Assembly (NCBI RefSeq): GCF_023093535.1
Contig: NZ_CP095757.1
Span: forward strand, 868,001-932,000
Direction of reading: 5' to 3'
DNA: 64,000 nt
Source: Halovivax limisalsi
GTDB taxonomy: Archaea; Halobacteriota; Halobacteria; Halobacteriales; Natrialbaceae
Below, piece after piece: positions 26,262 to 37,355 of the stretch. The position numbers and the translations under genes are program-made. The notes below the pieces were generated by a model. It ran no database searches, was not told the origin of the DNA, and saw only the letters and a program-made list of their open reading frames with translations. Position 1 is the first letter of the stretch, and the number at the start of each line of letters is the position of its first letter.

Positions 26262-28403
26262 ATGTCCGCCGACATAGCGACACGGATCGGTGTGGACGTC
26301 GGGGGCACCTTCACCGACACGGTGTTCCTCGACGAATCGACGGGCGAGTTGACCATCGCCAAGTCGTCCTCGACCCCCGCCGACTATTCGCGGGGAATCC
26401 TCGAGTCGATTCGAACGGTGACCGACGACCTCTCGCAGGTGGATTTCTTCAGTCACGGCACCACGGTCGGCGTCAACGCCCTGCTGGAGAACGACCTCTG
26501 CGAGATGGGCCTGCTCACCACGGCCGGTTTCCGGGACGTCCTCGAGATCGGCCGGAGCAACCGGACCAACATGTACGACCCGTTCTACGAGAAGCCGGAC
26601 CCGCTGATCCCGCGGCGGGCGCGCCTCGAGGTCGACGAGCGCGTCGACACGAACGGCGACGTGGTCGAACCGCTCGATCCCGACTCCGTTCGCGAGGCGC
26701 TCGACGGGCTCGTCGATCGGGGCGTCGACGGCGTCTGCGTCGCGCTGCTCAACGCCTACGCGAATCCCGACCACGAACGGCGGATCGGCGAGTTGATCGA
26801 GGCGGAGTATCCGGACCTGTTCTACACGCTCTCGTCGTCCCTCTCGCGCGAGTACCGGGAGTACGAGCGCACCGCGACGGCCGCGATCAACCTCGGGATC
26901 ACGCCGGTGATGGAGGACTACCTCGACACGCTCGAACGCGAGTTCGCGGGGATGGGGTTCGACGACGAACTCTACATCATGCAGTCAAACGGCGGGATCA
27001 TGTCGACAGAGAGCGCGAAGGGTAGCCCCGTCAACACGCTGAAGTCGAGTCTCTCCGGCGGCGTCGCGGGCCTCCTCACGCTCGGCGAGACGATCGGGCG
27101 CGAGAACCTCATCGGCGCCGACATGGGCGGGACGAGCTTCGACATCGAGCTCGTCGTCGACGGCGAGGCCCGGACGCGCTCGTCCTACCAGGTCGAGACG
27201 CCGACCTCGGGCGACGACGGCTATCCCGTCATGACGCCGACGCTCGACGTCCACTCGATCGGGGCCGGCGGCGGCTCGATCGCCTGGGTCGACGACGGCG
27301 GCGGGCTCCACGTCGGGCCGCGCAGCGCCGGCGCGGATCCGGGCCCGATCTGCTACGGCCGCGGCGGCACCGAACCCACCGTTACGGACGCCAACGTCCT
27401 GCTCGGCCGGCTGAACCCGGACCACCTGCTCGGCGGCGACCTCTCGCTCGACCTCGCGCCGACGCGGGGTGCGTTCGACTCGCTCGGCGACAATCTCGAC
27501 ATGGAGCCGCTCGAGGCGGCCGCGGGCATCCTCGAGATCGCGAACACGAACATGGCGCGCTCGATCCGGACGAACGTCCTGCGCAAGGGCATCGACCCGC
27601 GCGAGTTCACGATGGTCGCCTTCGGCGGCGCGGGCCCGACCCACGCGGTCGAGATCGCCGGCCAGATCGACATTCCGGAGGTCCTCGTCCCGAACTCGCC
27701 GGGTAACTTCTCGGCGTGGGGCATCCTCACGACCGACGTCAAACACGACTACGTGCGGACCTACGTCGACCCCGTGGCGGCCGTCGAGCCGTCGACGCTG
27801 GCCGACGCCTTCGCCACCCTGGAAGCCGAGGGGGGCGACCAGCTGGCCGACGAGGGGATCGACCCGTCGGACCGGCGCTTCGTCCGCGCGGTCGACGTCA
27901 GGTACGTCGGCCAGGAGCACACGCTGACCGTGCCGGTGCCGACGGGCGAGCTGTCGGGCGCGGATCTCGACGCGATCACCGAGCGCTTCGACGAGGCCCA
28001 CCAGGAGCAGTACATGCACTCGGCGCCCGAGGAGCCCAAGGAGTTCGTCTCGATCCGCCTGACCGCGTTCGGCTCGATGACGTCGCCCGAACTGCCGTCC
28101 GTCGAGGCGGGCGAGGAGACGCCGCCGGAGGCGGCCTTCGTCGACGAGCGCGACGTCCACTTCGCGGAGACGGGCTTCGTCGAGACCGACATCGTCGACC
28201 GCGACTCGCTGCTGGCGGGCAACCGCCTGGCGGGCCCGGCGATCGTCGAGGAGGACACTTCGACGACGGTCGTCCCGCCGTGGAGTTCGCTCACCGTCGA
28301 CGAGTACGGCCACCTGCGACTGGCGACGGGAGCCGACGCGGACGGATCGGGGGCCGTCGCCATCGAGGAGATCGCCGGCGAGACCGGAGGTGACGGCCGA
28401 TGA
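26262..28403 (+). CDS. hyuA: Hydantoinase A / 5-oxoprolinase alpha family subunit
   Basis: The 713-residue protein starts MSADIATRIGVDVGGTFTD (phosphate loop at residues 8-19), then SHGTTVGVNALLE near 65, IGADMGGTSFDIELV, and GAGGGSIAWVDDGGG. It is the ATP-dependent subunit of a hydantoin- or lactam-opening complex. The ATG at 26262 is chosen because a TATA box lies one promoter length upstream; the frame extends 690 bases further upstream, but with non-haloarchaeal composition. Gene order here is hyuA then hyuB (ATGA overlap), the reverse of the pair at 8887. Confidence 0.9.
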   Translation: MSADIATRIGVDVGGTFTDTVFLDESTGELTIAKSSSTPADYSRGILESIRTVTDDLSQVDFFSHGTTVGVNALLENDLCEMGLLTTAGFRDVLEIGRSNRTNMYDPFYEKPDPLIPRRARLEVDERVDTNGDVVEPLDPDSVREALDGLVDRGVDGVCVALLNAYANPDHERRIGELIEAEYPDLFYTLSSSLSREYREYERTATAAINLGITPVMEDYLDTLEREFAGMGFDDELYIMQSNGGIMSTESAKGSPVNTLKSSLSGGVAGLLTLGETIGRENLIGADMGGTSFDIELVVDGEARTRSSYQVETPTSGDDGYPVMTPTLDVHSIGAGGGSIAWVDDGGGLHVGPRSAGADPGPICYGRGGTEPTVTDANVLLGRLNPDHLLGGDLSLDLAPTRGAFDSLGDNLDMEPLEAAAGILEIANTNMARSIRTNVLRKGIDPREFTMVAFGGAGPTHAVEIAGQIDIPEVLVPNSPGNFSAWGILTTDVKHDYVRTYVDPVAAVEPSTLADAFATLEAEGGDQLADEGIDPSDRRFVRAVDVRYVGQEHTLTVPVPTGELSGADLDAITERFDEAHQEQYMHSAPEEPKEFVSIRLTAFGSMTSPELPSVEAGEETPPEAAFVDERDVHFAETGFVETDIVDRDSLLAGNRLAGPAIVEEDTSTTVVPPWSSLTVDEYGHLRLATGADADGSGAVAIEEIAGETGGDGR

Positions 28404-30241
28404 CCGACGTCGACGCGGTCACGGTCGAGGTGCTTCGCAACGCGCTCGCGAACGCCTGCGAGACGATGAAGGTGACCGTCGAGCGCACGGCCTACAGCTC
28501 CGTCATCACCGAGGTCGTCGACTACAGCGTCGCGATCATCGACCCCGAGGGCAACCTGATCGCGGAGACGGCCGGCCTGCCGGTCTTTCTGGCGACGCTG
28601 TCGCACTCGGTGCTCGAAGTTGACGACGTCATCGGCTACGAGAACCTCGCGGACGGCGACATCGTCTTCTGTAACGACCCCTACTCCGGGGGCTTCTCGC
28701 ACAACCCGGACGTGACCGTGCTGAAACCGGTCTTCGTCGACGGCGAGCTGCTCGCCTTCACCTGCTTCCGCGGGCACGTGCTGGACATGGGCTCGCGAAC
28801 GCCCGGCGGCTGGCTCAACAACTGCGAGAACGTCTACCAGGACGGCGTCTGCTTCCCGCCGGTCAAGCTGTTCACCGCCGGCGAGGAGAACGAGGACATC
28901 AGCCGCACCATCGAGCGCTCGACGCGCTACCCTGAAACCGTCATGGGCGACATCCGCGCGATGGTCTCGGCCGTCCGCGTCGGCGACGACCGACTCAGTC
29001 AGCTGCTCTCGCAGTACGGTCGCGACACCTACGACGCGGCGACCGACCGCATGCTCGAGAACGCGGAGGGCATCGCCCGCGAGGCGGTCCGCGAGCTGCC
29101 CGACGGCACCTACTCGGGAGAGTACGCCGCGGACGGCGACGGCGACGACGACGATCCGATCACCGACGAGATCCGCGTGAAGATGGAGATGACGATCGAC
29201 GGCGACGAGATGACGATCGACTTCGCCGGCAGCGACCCCCAGACCGGCGGGCCAATGAACTGCCCCGGGCCGACGACGGAGTCGGTCGTCCGCATGGGAT
29301 TCAAGGGCCTGACGACGCCGAACGACGCCAACAACGAGGGCTACTTCGAGCCCCTCACCGTCGAGACGCCGAGTGGGTCGGTCGTCGATCCCGAGCCGCC
29401 GGCCTCCTGCGCGCTCAACTGGATCCACGTCGGCGGCATTCCGGACCTGATGCTCAAACTGCTCGAAGAGGAGATTCCCAACGAGGTGACGGCGAGTCAC
29501 TTCGGCACGCCGTGTGCCAACTTCGTCTACGGCGTCGACCCGCGCAGCGAGCGGGGCTACATGCTCGTCGAGGGCGACGCCGGCGGCTGGGGCGCCATGC
29601 CCGACGCGGACGGCCAGAGCGGCCTCTTCACGAAGGAACTGGGCGACACGCGCAACACGCCGATCGAGGTGCTCGAATCGCAGTACCCGCTGCGCGCCGA
29701 GGCGTTCACGCTCGTCCAGGACTCGGGCGGCCCCGGCGAGTACCGCGGCGGACTCGGCGTCCGTCGCTCGTACACGCCGGTCGATCACGACGCCCAGATC
29801 ACGGCCACCTTCGACCGCCAGGAGCGCTCGCCGCCGTGGGGCGTCTGCGGGGGCGAAGAGGCCGGCCGCGTCAACAGCGTCTACGTCGACCGGGCCGACG
29901 GCGACCGCGAGCGCTGGGGCAAGCTCACCGACGTGACCGTCGCCGAGGAAGAGACGATGCACTTCCAGACCGGCGGCGGTGGCGGCTACGGACCGCCATC
30001 CGAGCGCGACCCGGAGCGCGTCCGCGAGGACGTCGTGGACGGCTACGTCTCCCGGGAGCAGGCGGCCGAGCGATACGGCGTCGTGGTGAGCGAGGATGGC
30101 GAGCTGGATCGCGAGGCGACTGCGGACTTGCGCGCCGAACACCGCGAGGCCGACCAACGGGAGGCCTCGGACAGAGCGAGCGGTGATACCGCGAGCCGCG
30201 AGGCCGCAGCGACCACCGGGAGCGAGGGCTCGGAGGACTGA
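28400..30241 (+). CDS. hyuB: Hydantoinase B / 5-oxoprolinase beta family subunit
   Basis: The 613-residue protein has the canonical NDPY motif (CNDPYSGGFSHNPD, residues 91-104) and FRGHVLDMG (Asp129), so it keeps the aspartate that the four minus-strand HyuB proteins lack. Its C-terminus has GGGGYGPPSERDPE and YGVVVSEDGELDREAT. It then continues into a repetitive tail (EADQREASDRASG and more) whose DNA matches the tail of the hyuB at 42350 and the 70-bp tandem array. It overlaps hyuA by ATGA and is followed after 4 bases by the DUF3830 gene. Confidence 0.9.
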   Translation: MTDVDAVTVEVLRNALANACETMKVTVERTAYSSVITEVVDYSVAIIDPEGNLIAETAGLPVFLATLSHSVLEVDDVIGYENLADGDIVFCNDPYSGGFSHNPDVTVLKPVFVDGELLAFTCFRGHVLDMGSRTPGGWLNNCENVYQDGVCFPPVKLFTAGEENEDISRTIERSTRYPETVMGDIRAMVSAVRVGDDRLSQLLSQYGRDTYDAATDRMLENAEGIAREAVRELPDGTYSGEYAADGDGDDDDPITDEIRVKMEMTIDGDEMTIDFAGSDPQTGGPMNCPGPTTESVVRMGFKGLTTPNDANNEGYFEPLTVETPSGSVVDPEPPASCALNWIHVGGIPDLMLKLLEEEIPNEVTASHFGTPCANFVYGVDPRSERGYMLVEGDAGGWGAMPDADGQSGLFTKELGDTRNTPIEVLESQYPLRAEAFTLVQDSGGPGEYRGGLGVRRSYTPVDHDAQITATFDRQERSPPWGVCGGEEAGRVNSVYVDRADGDRERWGKLTDVTVAEEETMHFQTGGGGGYGPPSERDPERVREDVVDGYVSREQAAERYGVVVSEDGELDREATADLRAEHREADQREASDRASGDTASREAAATTGSEGSED

Positions 30242-30245
30242 TCAG

Positions 30246-30707
30246 ATGGTCACGGCACCGCCCGACGACGCGCCGACGCTTTCCCTCGCCTTCGAGGGCG
30301 GCGAGACCGTCCCGGTCGCCCTCCGCGAGGAGCGCGCCCCGGAGACGTGCGCGGCGATCCGCGGGGCGCTGCCGATCGAGGAAACGACCTACCACTCGCG
30401 ATGGTCCGGTCGCGAGGTGAACGTCGGCGTCGAGGTCGATCCGACGATCCCGCCCGAGGACCGGACGGCCCACACCAGCGTGGGCGACGTCGTCTACTGG
30501 CGCGACTGGGACCTGCCCGCCGACGAGGCGCCCGAGGCGATCGCGGTCTACTACGGTCCCGAGACGATGCGCGGCCCGCAGGGCCCGCTGTCGGTGACCC
30601 CGTTCGGCCACGTCCCGCCGGCCCACTGGGAGCCCCTCGAGACCGTCGGCGAGCGGGTCTGGAAGGAGGGCGGCGAGACGCTCAGGCTGGAACTCGACGG
30701 CGAGTAG
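30246..30707 (+). CDS. DUF3830 / cyclophilin-like domain protein
   Basis: The 153-residue protein matches the compact cyclophilin-like beta-barrel family annotated DUF3830, with APETCAAIRGALPIEETTYHSRWSGREV (residues 31-58, only in part diagnostic) and GDVVYWRDWD near 78. The function of the family is not established; members tend to sit beside amidohydrolase or hydantoinase genes. It begins 4 bases after hyuB, so it is almost certainly co-transcribed and may assist or regulate that HyuAB complex. Confidence 0.7.
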   Translation: MVTAPPDDAPTLSLAFEGGETVPVALREERAPETCAAIRGALPIEETTYHSRWSGREVNVGVEVDPTIPPEDRTAHTSVGDVVYWRDWDLPADEAPEAIAVYYGPETMRGPQGPLSVTPFGHVPPAHWEPLETVGERVWKEGGETLRLELDGE

Positions 30708-30752
30708 CTCGCGCCGAGCGGATATTTCTCTGAGAAGGAGCGGGCGTCCGGC

Positions 30753-32543
30753 TTACGACCGCAGCGTCTCGGTCGCCTCGCGGTCGAGTTCGCCCCCCTC
30801 GGTGACGACCACGCCGTAGATCTCCCTGGCGGCTTCGCGCGAGACGTACTCGTCGCGAACGTCGGCCAGGACGGCTTCGGGGTCGCGCTCCATCGGGTCG
30901 CCGTAGCCGCCTCCGCCGCCGGTGCGCACCGAGAGCGTCTCGCCGGGTTCGAAGTCGCCGCGCATCATCCCCGCGTAGCGCTCGCCGTCCTCGGCGTCGA
31001 AGAGGTAGTCGTTGTCGACCAGGATCGAGATGCGATCCCCGTCGGGGTCGTCGGCGTCGACGACGATGGTGTTTCGCGCGCCGGGACCGCCGCCGTCGTG
31101 GCCCCAGCCGGGCGATCGCGAGCGCTGGAGGATCGACAGCGCGCCCGCGGGGTCGGTGAACTCGTAGTCGCGCCGGGTGCCCAGCCCGCCGCGATAGGTC
31201 CCCTCGCCGCCCGAGTCCTGTCGGAGTTCCAGCCGAGTGAACCGGATCGGGGCCTTGTTCTCGAAGACCTCGACGGGGACGTTGCGGACCATCGTCTCGG
31301 AGATGTGCATCAGCGCGCTCTCGCCGTCCTGGCCCCGCGTCGCGCCCCAGCCGACGGCGTCGTTGTTCGCCTCGACGTACATCTCGCCGGTGTCGGGGTG
31401 CTCGCCGTAGATCTGGATGCCGACCGGTTCGCCGCCCGAGGCCGCGGGCACCTCGTCGGGCATTGCTTTCGCGAGCGCCTTGTAGATGACGTCGATGCCC
31501 GTGATGGCCGTCCAGACGGTGAAGGTCGGCGCGGGGTACTGGGCGTTGAAGACGTTGCCCTCGGGCGCGACGATCTCGAGGGGCCGGTACTGGCCCTCGT
31601 TGGAGTCCTCCTCGGGCGTGGTGACCGTCTTGAAACAGAGCTTGCAGATGGTCTCGGTCATCCCGCGCGGGATGTTCAGCGGCTCTTCGACTTCGTCGTC
31701 CGACCCGGAGAGGTCGATCGTGAACTCGTCGCCGTCGATGGTCACCTCGGCCTCGACGTGGATGTGGTCGCCCGGCTCGCGCCCGACGCCGTCGGCGTAG
31801 TCGGAGGCGGTCCAGGTGCCGTCGGGCAACTCGCTGACGGCCGTGCGGGCGGTCTCCTCGCCGTGGTCGATCACGACGTCGATCGCGTGCTCGACCGCGT
31901 CCTCGCCGTAGCGCTCGTAGAGTTCGCGCAGGCGCTTGTTGCCGGTCTCCAGCGAGGAGACCTGGGCGTGGAGGTCGCCGACGACCTTGTCGGGGATGCG
32001 CGAGTTGAAGCGGACCAGGTCGATGATCTCCCGGTTGGGCTCGCCGTCCTCGTAGACCTTCGTCCCGGGGAAGACCAGCCCCTCCTGGTGCATGTCCGTC
32101 GAGTCGAGGACGTAGCCGGGGTCCTTCGCCCCGAGGTCGAGCCAGTGGGCGCGACAGGTGGTGTAGCCGACGATCTCGTCGTCGTAGAACACCGGCGCCA
32201 TCAGGCACATGTCGAGGACGTGCGTCCCGCTCCAGTAGGGGTAGTTGAGCATCAGGACGTCGCCGGGATTCAGGTTCTCCTCGCCGACGTACTCGACGGT
32301 CTTCTCGATCGCGCCGTCGTTCGCGCCCAGGAAGAGTGCCAGTCCCGGCGAGTCCGCGATGAGATTGAGATCGCGGTCGTACATCGAGATGCCGAAGTCG
32401 AGGATCTCGTAGACGACCGTGTTGTACGCCGTGCGGATCAGGGTCCGCTGCATCTCGGCCGCCGCCGAGGTGAGGTAGTTCCTGATCACTTCGATCGTCG
32501 CTGCGTCGAGGTCGGGGGGAGCGGACGAATTATCAGAGTTCAT
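30753..32543 (-). CDS. hyuB: Orphan hydantoinase B-family protein, NYPYW clade
   Basis: The 596-residue protein is full-length HyuB by its N-terminal EVIRNYLTSAAAEMQRTLIRTAYNT region (EMQRTLIRTAYNT, residues 30-42) and the C-terminal GGGGYGDPMERDPEAV and YGVVV. The canonical NDPY is replaced by LNYPYWSGTHVLD (99-111), and the second motif is AHWLDLGAKDPGYVLDSTD. It has no adjacent hyuA; the nearest co-directional gene is dppF, about 290 bases upstream. It may act with a HyuA encoded elsewhere, for example at 47413. It is strongly similar to the three HyuB proteins at 39134, 42350 and 45602. Confidence 0.88.
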   Translation of the reverse strand: MNSDNSSAPPDLDAATIEVIRNYLTSAAAEMQRTLIRTAYNTVVYEILDFGISMYDRDLNLIADSPGLALFLGANDGAIEKTVEYVGEENLNPGDVLMLNYPYWSGTHVLDMCLMAPVFYDDEIVGYTTCRAHWLDLGAKDPGYVLDSTDMHQEGLVFPGTKVYEDGEPNREIIDLVRFNSRIPDKVVGDLHAQVSSLETGNKRLRELYERYGEDAVEHAIDVVIDHGEETARTAVSELPDGTWTASDYADGVGREPGDHIHVEAEVTIDGDEFTIDLSGSDDEVEEPLNIPRGMTETICKLCFKTVTTPEEDSNEGQYRPLEIVAPEGNVFNAQYPAPTFTVWTAITGIDVIYKALAKAMPDEVPAASGGEPVGIQIYGEHPDTGEMYVEANNDAVGWGATRGQDGESALMHISETMVRNVPVEVFENKAPIRFTRLELRQDSGGEGTYRGGLGTRRDYEFTDPAGALSILQRSRSPGWGHDGGGPGARNTIVVDADDPDGDRISILVDNDYLFDAEDGERYAGMMRGDFEPGETLSVRTGGGGGYGDPMERDPEAVLADVRDEYVSREAAREIYGVVVTEGGELDREATETLRS

Positions 32544-32835
32544 GGGTGTTCTCGGACGCCGATCGCGTCACGCACGATCCGGTTCGCGCGACGCCGACGG
32601 CTGGTAATTCCGTGGCTGAAACTTGCCCGCTCGGCTAATCAAATTACTGGTACGGGAGAACCGGTGACACGCCCGCTGCTGTGTTTCGAGAGCACTCAGG
32701 CGGGGCTAGGTGCACGTGAGGCTTGGTGTGAGCGATCGAGGGCCACGCTGGCAATCGTCCTGCTCGATCAGCTGCAGGCGATTTTGGATAGCGGATAAAA
32801 CGGACGTTGCCTCGACCGCCGACCGGGAGTCCGTC
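32544..32835. other. Gap between hyuB and dppF
   Basis: No gene is visible. An AT-rich element TAATCAAATTACTGG at about 32636-32650 lies some 95-105 bases before the hyuB start (minus strand) and may be part of its promoter or a regulator site. Confidence 0.4.
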
Positions 32836-33967
32836 TCAGTCGTCGGCGCCGATGTCGGAGCGCATGCGTTCGCGCTCGGCCGCGTCGGCGTACTGGTCGA
32901 CCTCGTCGGCCTTCTTGCCGGGGTAGAGCAGGCACCGGACCTGCTGGCCGTCGTCCTGTTCGACGAGGCAGGGGTCGACGTTCGGACAGGCGTCGAACGA
33001 CTTGTGACAGCGCGGGTGGAACGAACAGCCCGACGGCGGGTCGATCGGGTCCGGCGGTTCGCCTTCCGTCGTCACCGAGGTGGGTTTCATCGCGAGCTCC
33101 TCGCTCTCGACGACCGGGATCGCCGAGAGCAGCTGTTCGGTGTAGGGGTTCAGCGGGTTCTCGAAGAGCTGCCGACTGGTGCCGACCTCCATGAACTTCC
33201 CGAGGTACATCACGGCGATGCGGTCGGCGATGTTCTTCACCAGACTCAGGTCGTGACTGATGATCACGTAGGTCAGGTCGAGGCGCTCCTGGAGCTCCTC
33301 CAGCAGGGAGATGACCTTCGCCTGGACGGAGACGTCGAGCGCGCTCGTGGGCTCGTCGAGGACGACGAGCTTCGGGTTGAGGATGAGCGCGCGGGCGATG
33401 GCGACGCGCTGTTTCTGTCCGCCGGAGAGCTCGGTGGGATAGCGGTGGATGAACTCCGCCGGCAGGTCGACCAGTTCCAGCATCTCGACGACGCGCTGGC
33501 GGCGTTCCTCGCGGCTGCCGACGCCGTGAATCTTCAGCGGGTCGCCGACGATGTGCTTGACGCGTCGACGCGGGTTGAGCGAGGAGGTGGGGTCCTGGTA
33601 GACGACCTGGAGGTTGCGCCGGATCGACCGCAGCTGGCGGGTGGACATCGACGAGATGTCCGTCCCGTCGAAGACGATCTCGCCCTCCGTGGGCTCCTGC
33701 AGGCGGCTGATGACCTTCCCCAGCGTGGTCTTGCCGCAGCCGCTCTCGCCGACGACGGCGAGGGTCTCGCCGGGTTCGACGTCGAAACTGACGCCGTCGA
33801 CGGCCCGAACCGGCTCGCTCGACCGGCTGAACAGCCCGCCGCCGGTCTGGAAGTGTTTCGTCACGTCCGAGACGGAGAGCAGCGGTTCGGCCTGGGCGTC
33901 AGTCGACGTGGCGCTGGCATCCGTCGCCGCGGTCGATCCGGCCGCGTCGGCCGGCGCTCCGTCGGCG

Positions 33968-33975
<8 letters not shown>
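32836..33975 (-). CDS. dppF: Dipeptide/oligopeptide ABC transporter ATP-binding protein (DppF-like)
   Basis: The protein is about 379 residues, with Walker A GESGCGKTT, signature LSGGQKQR, Walker B LVVLDEPTSALDV, and the C-terminal oligopeptide-transporter domain GCSFHPRCHKSFDACP with its cysteine set. A 30-residue Ala/Ser/Thr-rich leader precedes the first beta-strand. The ATG at 33975 overlaps the dppD stop by 8 bases; an ATG three codons earlier is also possible. It energises peptide or nickel-type import with DppD. It is the last gene of the dppBCDF operon. Confidence 0.9.
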
Positions 33976-35125
<1,150 letters not shown>

Positions 35126-36058
35126 CTACTCCACCTCCACGTCGAACATGTCCCGAAGACCGTCCCCGAGGAAGTTAAACCCGAGGACCGCGAGGAAGAT
35201 CGCCAGTCCCGGGAAGGTCGAGTACCACCAGTAGGTCGGCAGGAAGTTTCGCCCCTCGGCCGTCATCGTCCCCCACTCCGGGACGGGCGGCTGGGCGCCC
35301 AGTCCGAGGAAACCGAGCCCGGCGCCGACGAGGATGGCGTAGCCCATGTCCAGGCTGAACTTGACGCTGATCGGCGCCAGGATGTTGGGGAGGATCTCCC
35401 GGAAGAGGATGCGCGGGATCGACGCTCCCACGCCCCTCGCCGCCTCGATATAGGTTTCTTCCTTGACGGATAACACCTCCCCGTAGGTCAGCCTGGCGTA
35501 CCACGGCCACCAGACCGCCGCGATCGCGATCATGGCGTTCGTCAACCCGGGTTCTAACGCGACGATGACGGTCAGTGCCAGTACGAGCGGCGGTACGGCG
35601 AGGAAGATGTCCGAGACGCGCATGGCCACGGAGCCGAACGGCCCGCCGATATACCCCGCCGCCAGCCCGACCGGGACGCCGATGCCGATGGCGACTCCGG
35701 TGACGAACAGCCCGAGCTGGAGCGAGAGCCGGGTCCCGAAGATGATGCGCGAGAGGATGTCGCGACCCGCCTGGTCGGTCCCGAGCAGGTACTCCGAGGA
35801 CGGCCCCTCCAGCTTGTGTTCGAAGTTCGTTCCCGACCCCTCGCCGTGGCCGGCGTGGCCCGGGTACGGGGCGAGATAGGGTGCGAAGATCGCGACGAAG
35901 ACGAACGCGAAGATGATCCCGAGGCCGAGCAGTGACATCGGATTCTGTCGGAACCGGTAGGCGATCCGGTCGAGGTCCTCGCGGATGCGCCCCGCTCTGG
36001 CGCGCCAGCCGGTGTCGACGTCGGGACTCGCGCCGGCGTCGGGCGTCTCGCCGCTCAT
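35126..36058 (-). CDS. dppC: Dipeptide/oligopeptide ABC transporter permease (DppC-like)
   Basis: The 310-residue permease has an N-terminal cytoplasmic segment, a first TM around residues 42-62 (LGLGIIFAFVFVAIFAPYL), HPLGTDxxGRD-like LLGTDQAGRDILSR, and the EAA loop EAARGVGASIPRILFREILP. About six TMs are seen. It forms the translocation pore with DppB. Its start overlaps the dppB stop by ATGA. Confidence 0.92.
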   Translation of the reverse strand: MSGETPDAGASPDVDTGWRARAGRIREDLDRIAYRFRQNPMSLLGLGIIFAFVFVAIFAPYLAPYPGHAGHGEGSGTNFEHKLEGPSSEYLLGTDQAGRDILSRIIFGTRLSLQLGLFVTGVAIGIGVPVGLAAGYIGGPFGSVAMRVSDIFLAVPPLVLALTVIVALEPGLTNAMIAIAAVWWPWYARLTYGEVLSVKEETYIEAARGVGASIPRILFREILPNILAPISVKFSLDMGYAILVGAGLGFLGLGAQPPVPEWGTMTAEGRNFLPTYWWYSTFPGLAIFLAVLGFNFLGDGLRDMFDVEVE

Positions 36059-37074
36059 GCGTCACCACCCGTCACGCGGACCCGCGGGTCCAGGTAGCCG
36101 TAGAGCACGTCGACGACGAAGTTGACGAGGAGGTAGCCGATCCCGATCACGAGCGTCACGCCCACGACCGCGTTGATGTCGTTCTGGAGGATGGCGGTGA
36201 CGCCGTAGCGGGCCATCCCCGGCCAGCCGAAGACGATCTCGACCAGGAACGCCCCGCCGATGAGGAAGCCGAAATCGAGGCCGGCGATCGTCAGCGTCGA
36301 GGTGGACGCTCGCTTGAGCACGTACTTGTAGACGAGGAGCTTCTCCGGAATGCTGTGGGTCCGGAGCCCCTCGACGTACTCCTTGTTGTACTCCTCGATG
36401 AAACTCGAACGAGTCATACGCGTGATGTCTGCCATGGGTGCGAGTGAGAGCGTCAACGCGGGCAAGAAGATGTGCATGGCCGCGCTCTGGAAGGCGGCGA
36501 AATTCAGCGTCAGCAGCGAATCCAGCAACAACAGTCCGGTGACCTCGTTGTAGGCGACGTCGCCCATACGCCCGGTCGCCGGGAACCAGTTCAGCTGGAA
36601 GGCGAAGAAGAGCTGGAGCAAGATCGCCGCCCAGAACTGGGGCAACGAGACCCCGATGAACGAGATCCCGCGGCTGGCGTTGTCCTGAAACTTGTCTTTG
36701 TTCCGAGCCGAAACGATGCCCAGGGGGATGCCGACGACGATCGCGATCAGCATCGCCACGATGACCAGCTCGAGCGTCGCCGGCAGGAACTCCGCCAGGT
36801 CGGTGGCGACGTCGCGGTTCGTGGTCAGGGCGACGCCCATCTCGCCGCGGAACAGGCCGCCGATGTACTCGCCGTACTGGACCCAGATCGGTTCGTCGAG
36901 GCCCATCTCCCGGCGAAGATTCTGGACGGCCTCCTCCGACGCCCGCGGACCGAGGGCCTGTCGCGCAGGCTGGCCCGGGATCACCCGCGCCAGCACGAAG
37001 ATCAGGATGGACAGTCCGAAGAAGACGGGAACGATCGAAAGGAGCCGTTTCAACAGGTACGTTCTGTACGACAT
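36055..37074 (-). CDS. dppB: Dipeptide/oligopeptide ABC transporter permease (DppB-like)
   Basis: The 339-residue permease begins MSYRTYLLKRLLSIVPVFFG, the usual DppB N-terminus (KRLL-x2-VPVFFG then TM1). It has GEYIGGLFRGEMG in the first external region, and ends with the EAA-type loop and DPRVR. The ATG at 37074 is chosen by this N-terminus; a longer open frame upstream crosses the promoter. It is the first gene of dppBCDF and is divergent from dppA. Confidence 0.9.
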   Translation of the reverse strand: MSYRTYLLKRLLSIVPVFFGLSILIFVLARVIPGQPARQALGPRASEEAVQNLRREMGLDEPIWVQYGEYIGGLFRGEMGVALTTNRDVATDLAEFLPATLELVIVAMLIAIVVGIPLGIVSARNKDKFQDNASRGISFIGVSLPQFWAAILLQLFFAFQLNWFPATGRMGDVAYNEVTGLLLLDSLLTLNFAAFQSAAMHIFLPALTLSLAPMADITRMTRSSFIEEYNKEYVEGLRTHSIPEKLLVYKYVLKRASTSTLTIAGLDFGFLIGGAFLVEIVFGWPGMARYGVTAILQNDINAVVGVTLVIGIGYLLVNFVVDVLYGYLDPRVRVTGGDA

Positions 37075-37170
37075 TATCTCTCGAACATCTGTCGGTGGCG
37101 GCCCAGTGGGTGGTCGATATACGGTTCCCTCCCGTTGCGTGCGAGCATGTGAATGGCAAACCCAGTTCAC

Positions 37171-37180
37171 GATATTAAGC
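37171..37180 (-). promoter_or_regulatory. Promoter of dppBCDF
   Basis: On the minus strand GCTTAATATC is a TATA-like box about 100 bases before the dppB ATG, implying a 5' untranslated region of around 70 bases. Confidence 0.45.
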
Positions 37181-37322
37181 GTTTTCGTTCCGGTGACTGG
37201 TGTCTCTCGCGGCGGCCCCGTTCCGTCGAGAAGCGACACGCAGAAACCGCGTGGCGCGTCGTGTTTCCTTCCAAGACGGAGCGGAGCTGCACTCACCGCG
37301 ACATGTCGTGAAATCGTGGGGT

Positions 37323-37330
37323 ATTCTTAT
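37323..37330 (+). promoter_or_regulatory. TATA-like box of dppA
   Basis: ATTCTTAT lies 26-33 bases before the ATG at 37356, and this choice of start gives a leaderless transcript. Confidence 0.4.
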
Positions 37331-37355
37331 GTCGCGTGCGGAAAGTTGGCATACT

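Noticed and set aside
27761-30157. 798-codon minus-strand frame opposite hyuA and hyuB
   Set aside because: It is the antisense mirror of well-supported genes in high-GC DNA, where antisense frames stay open.
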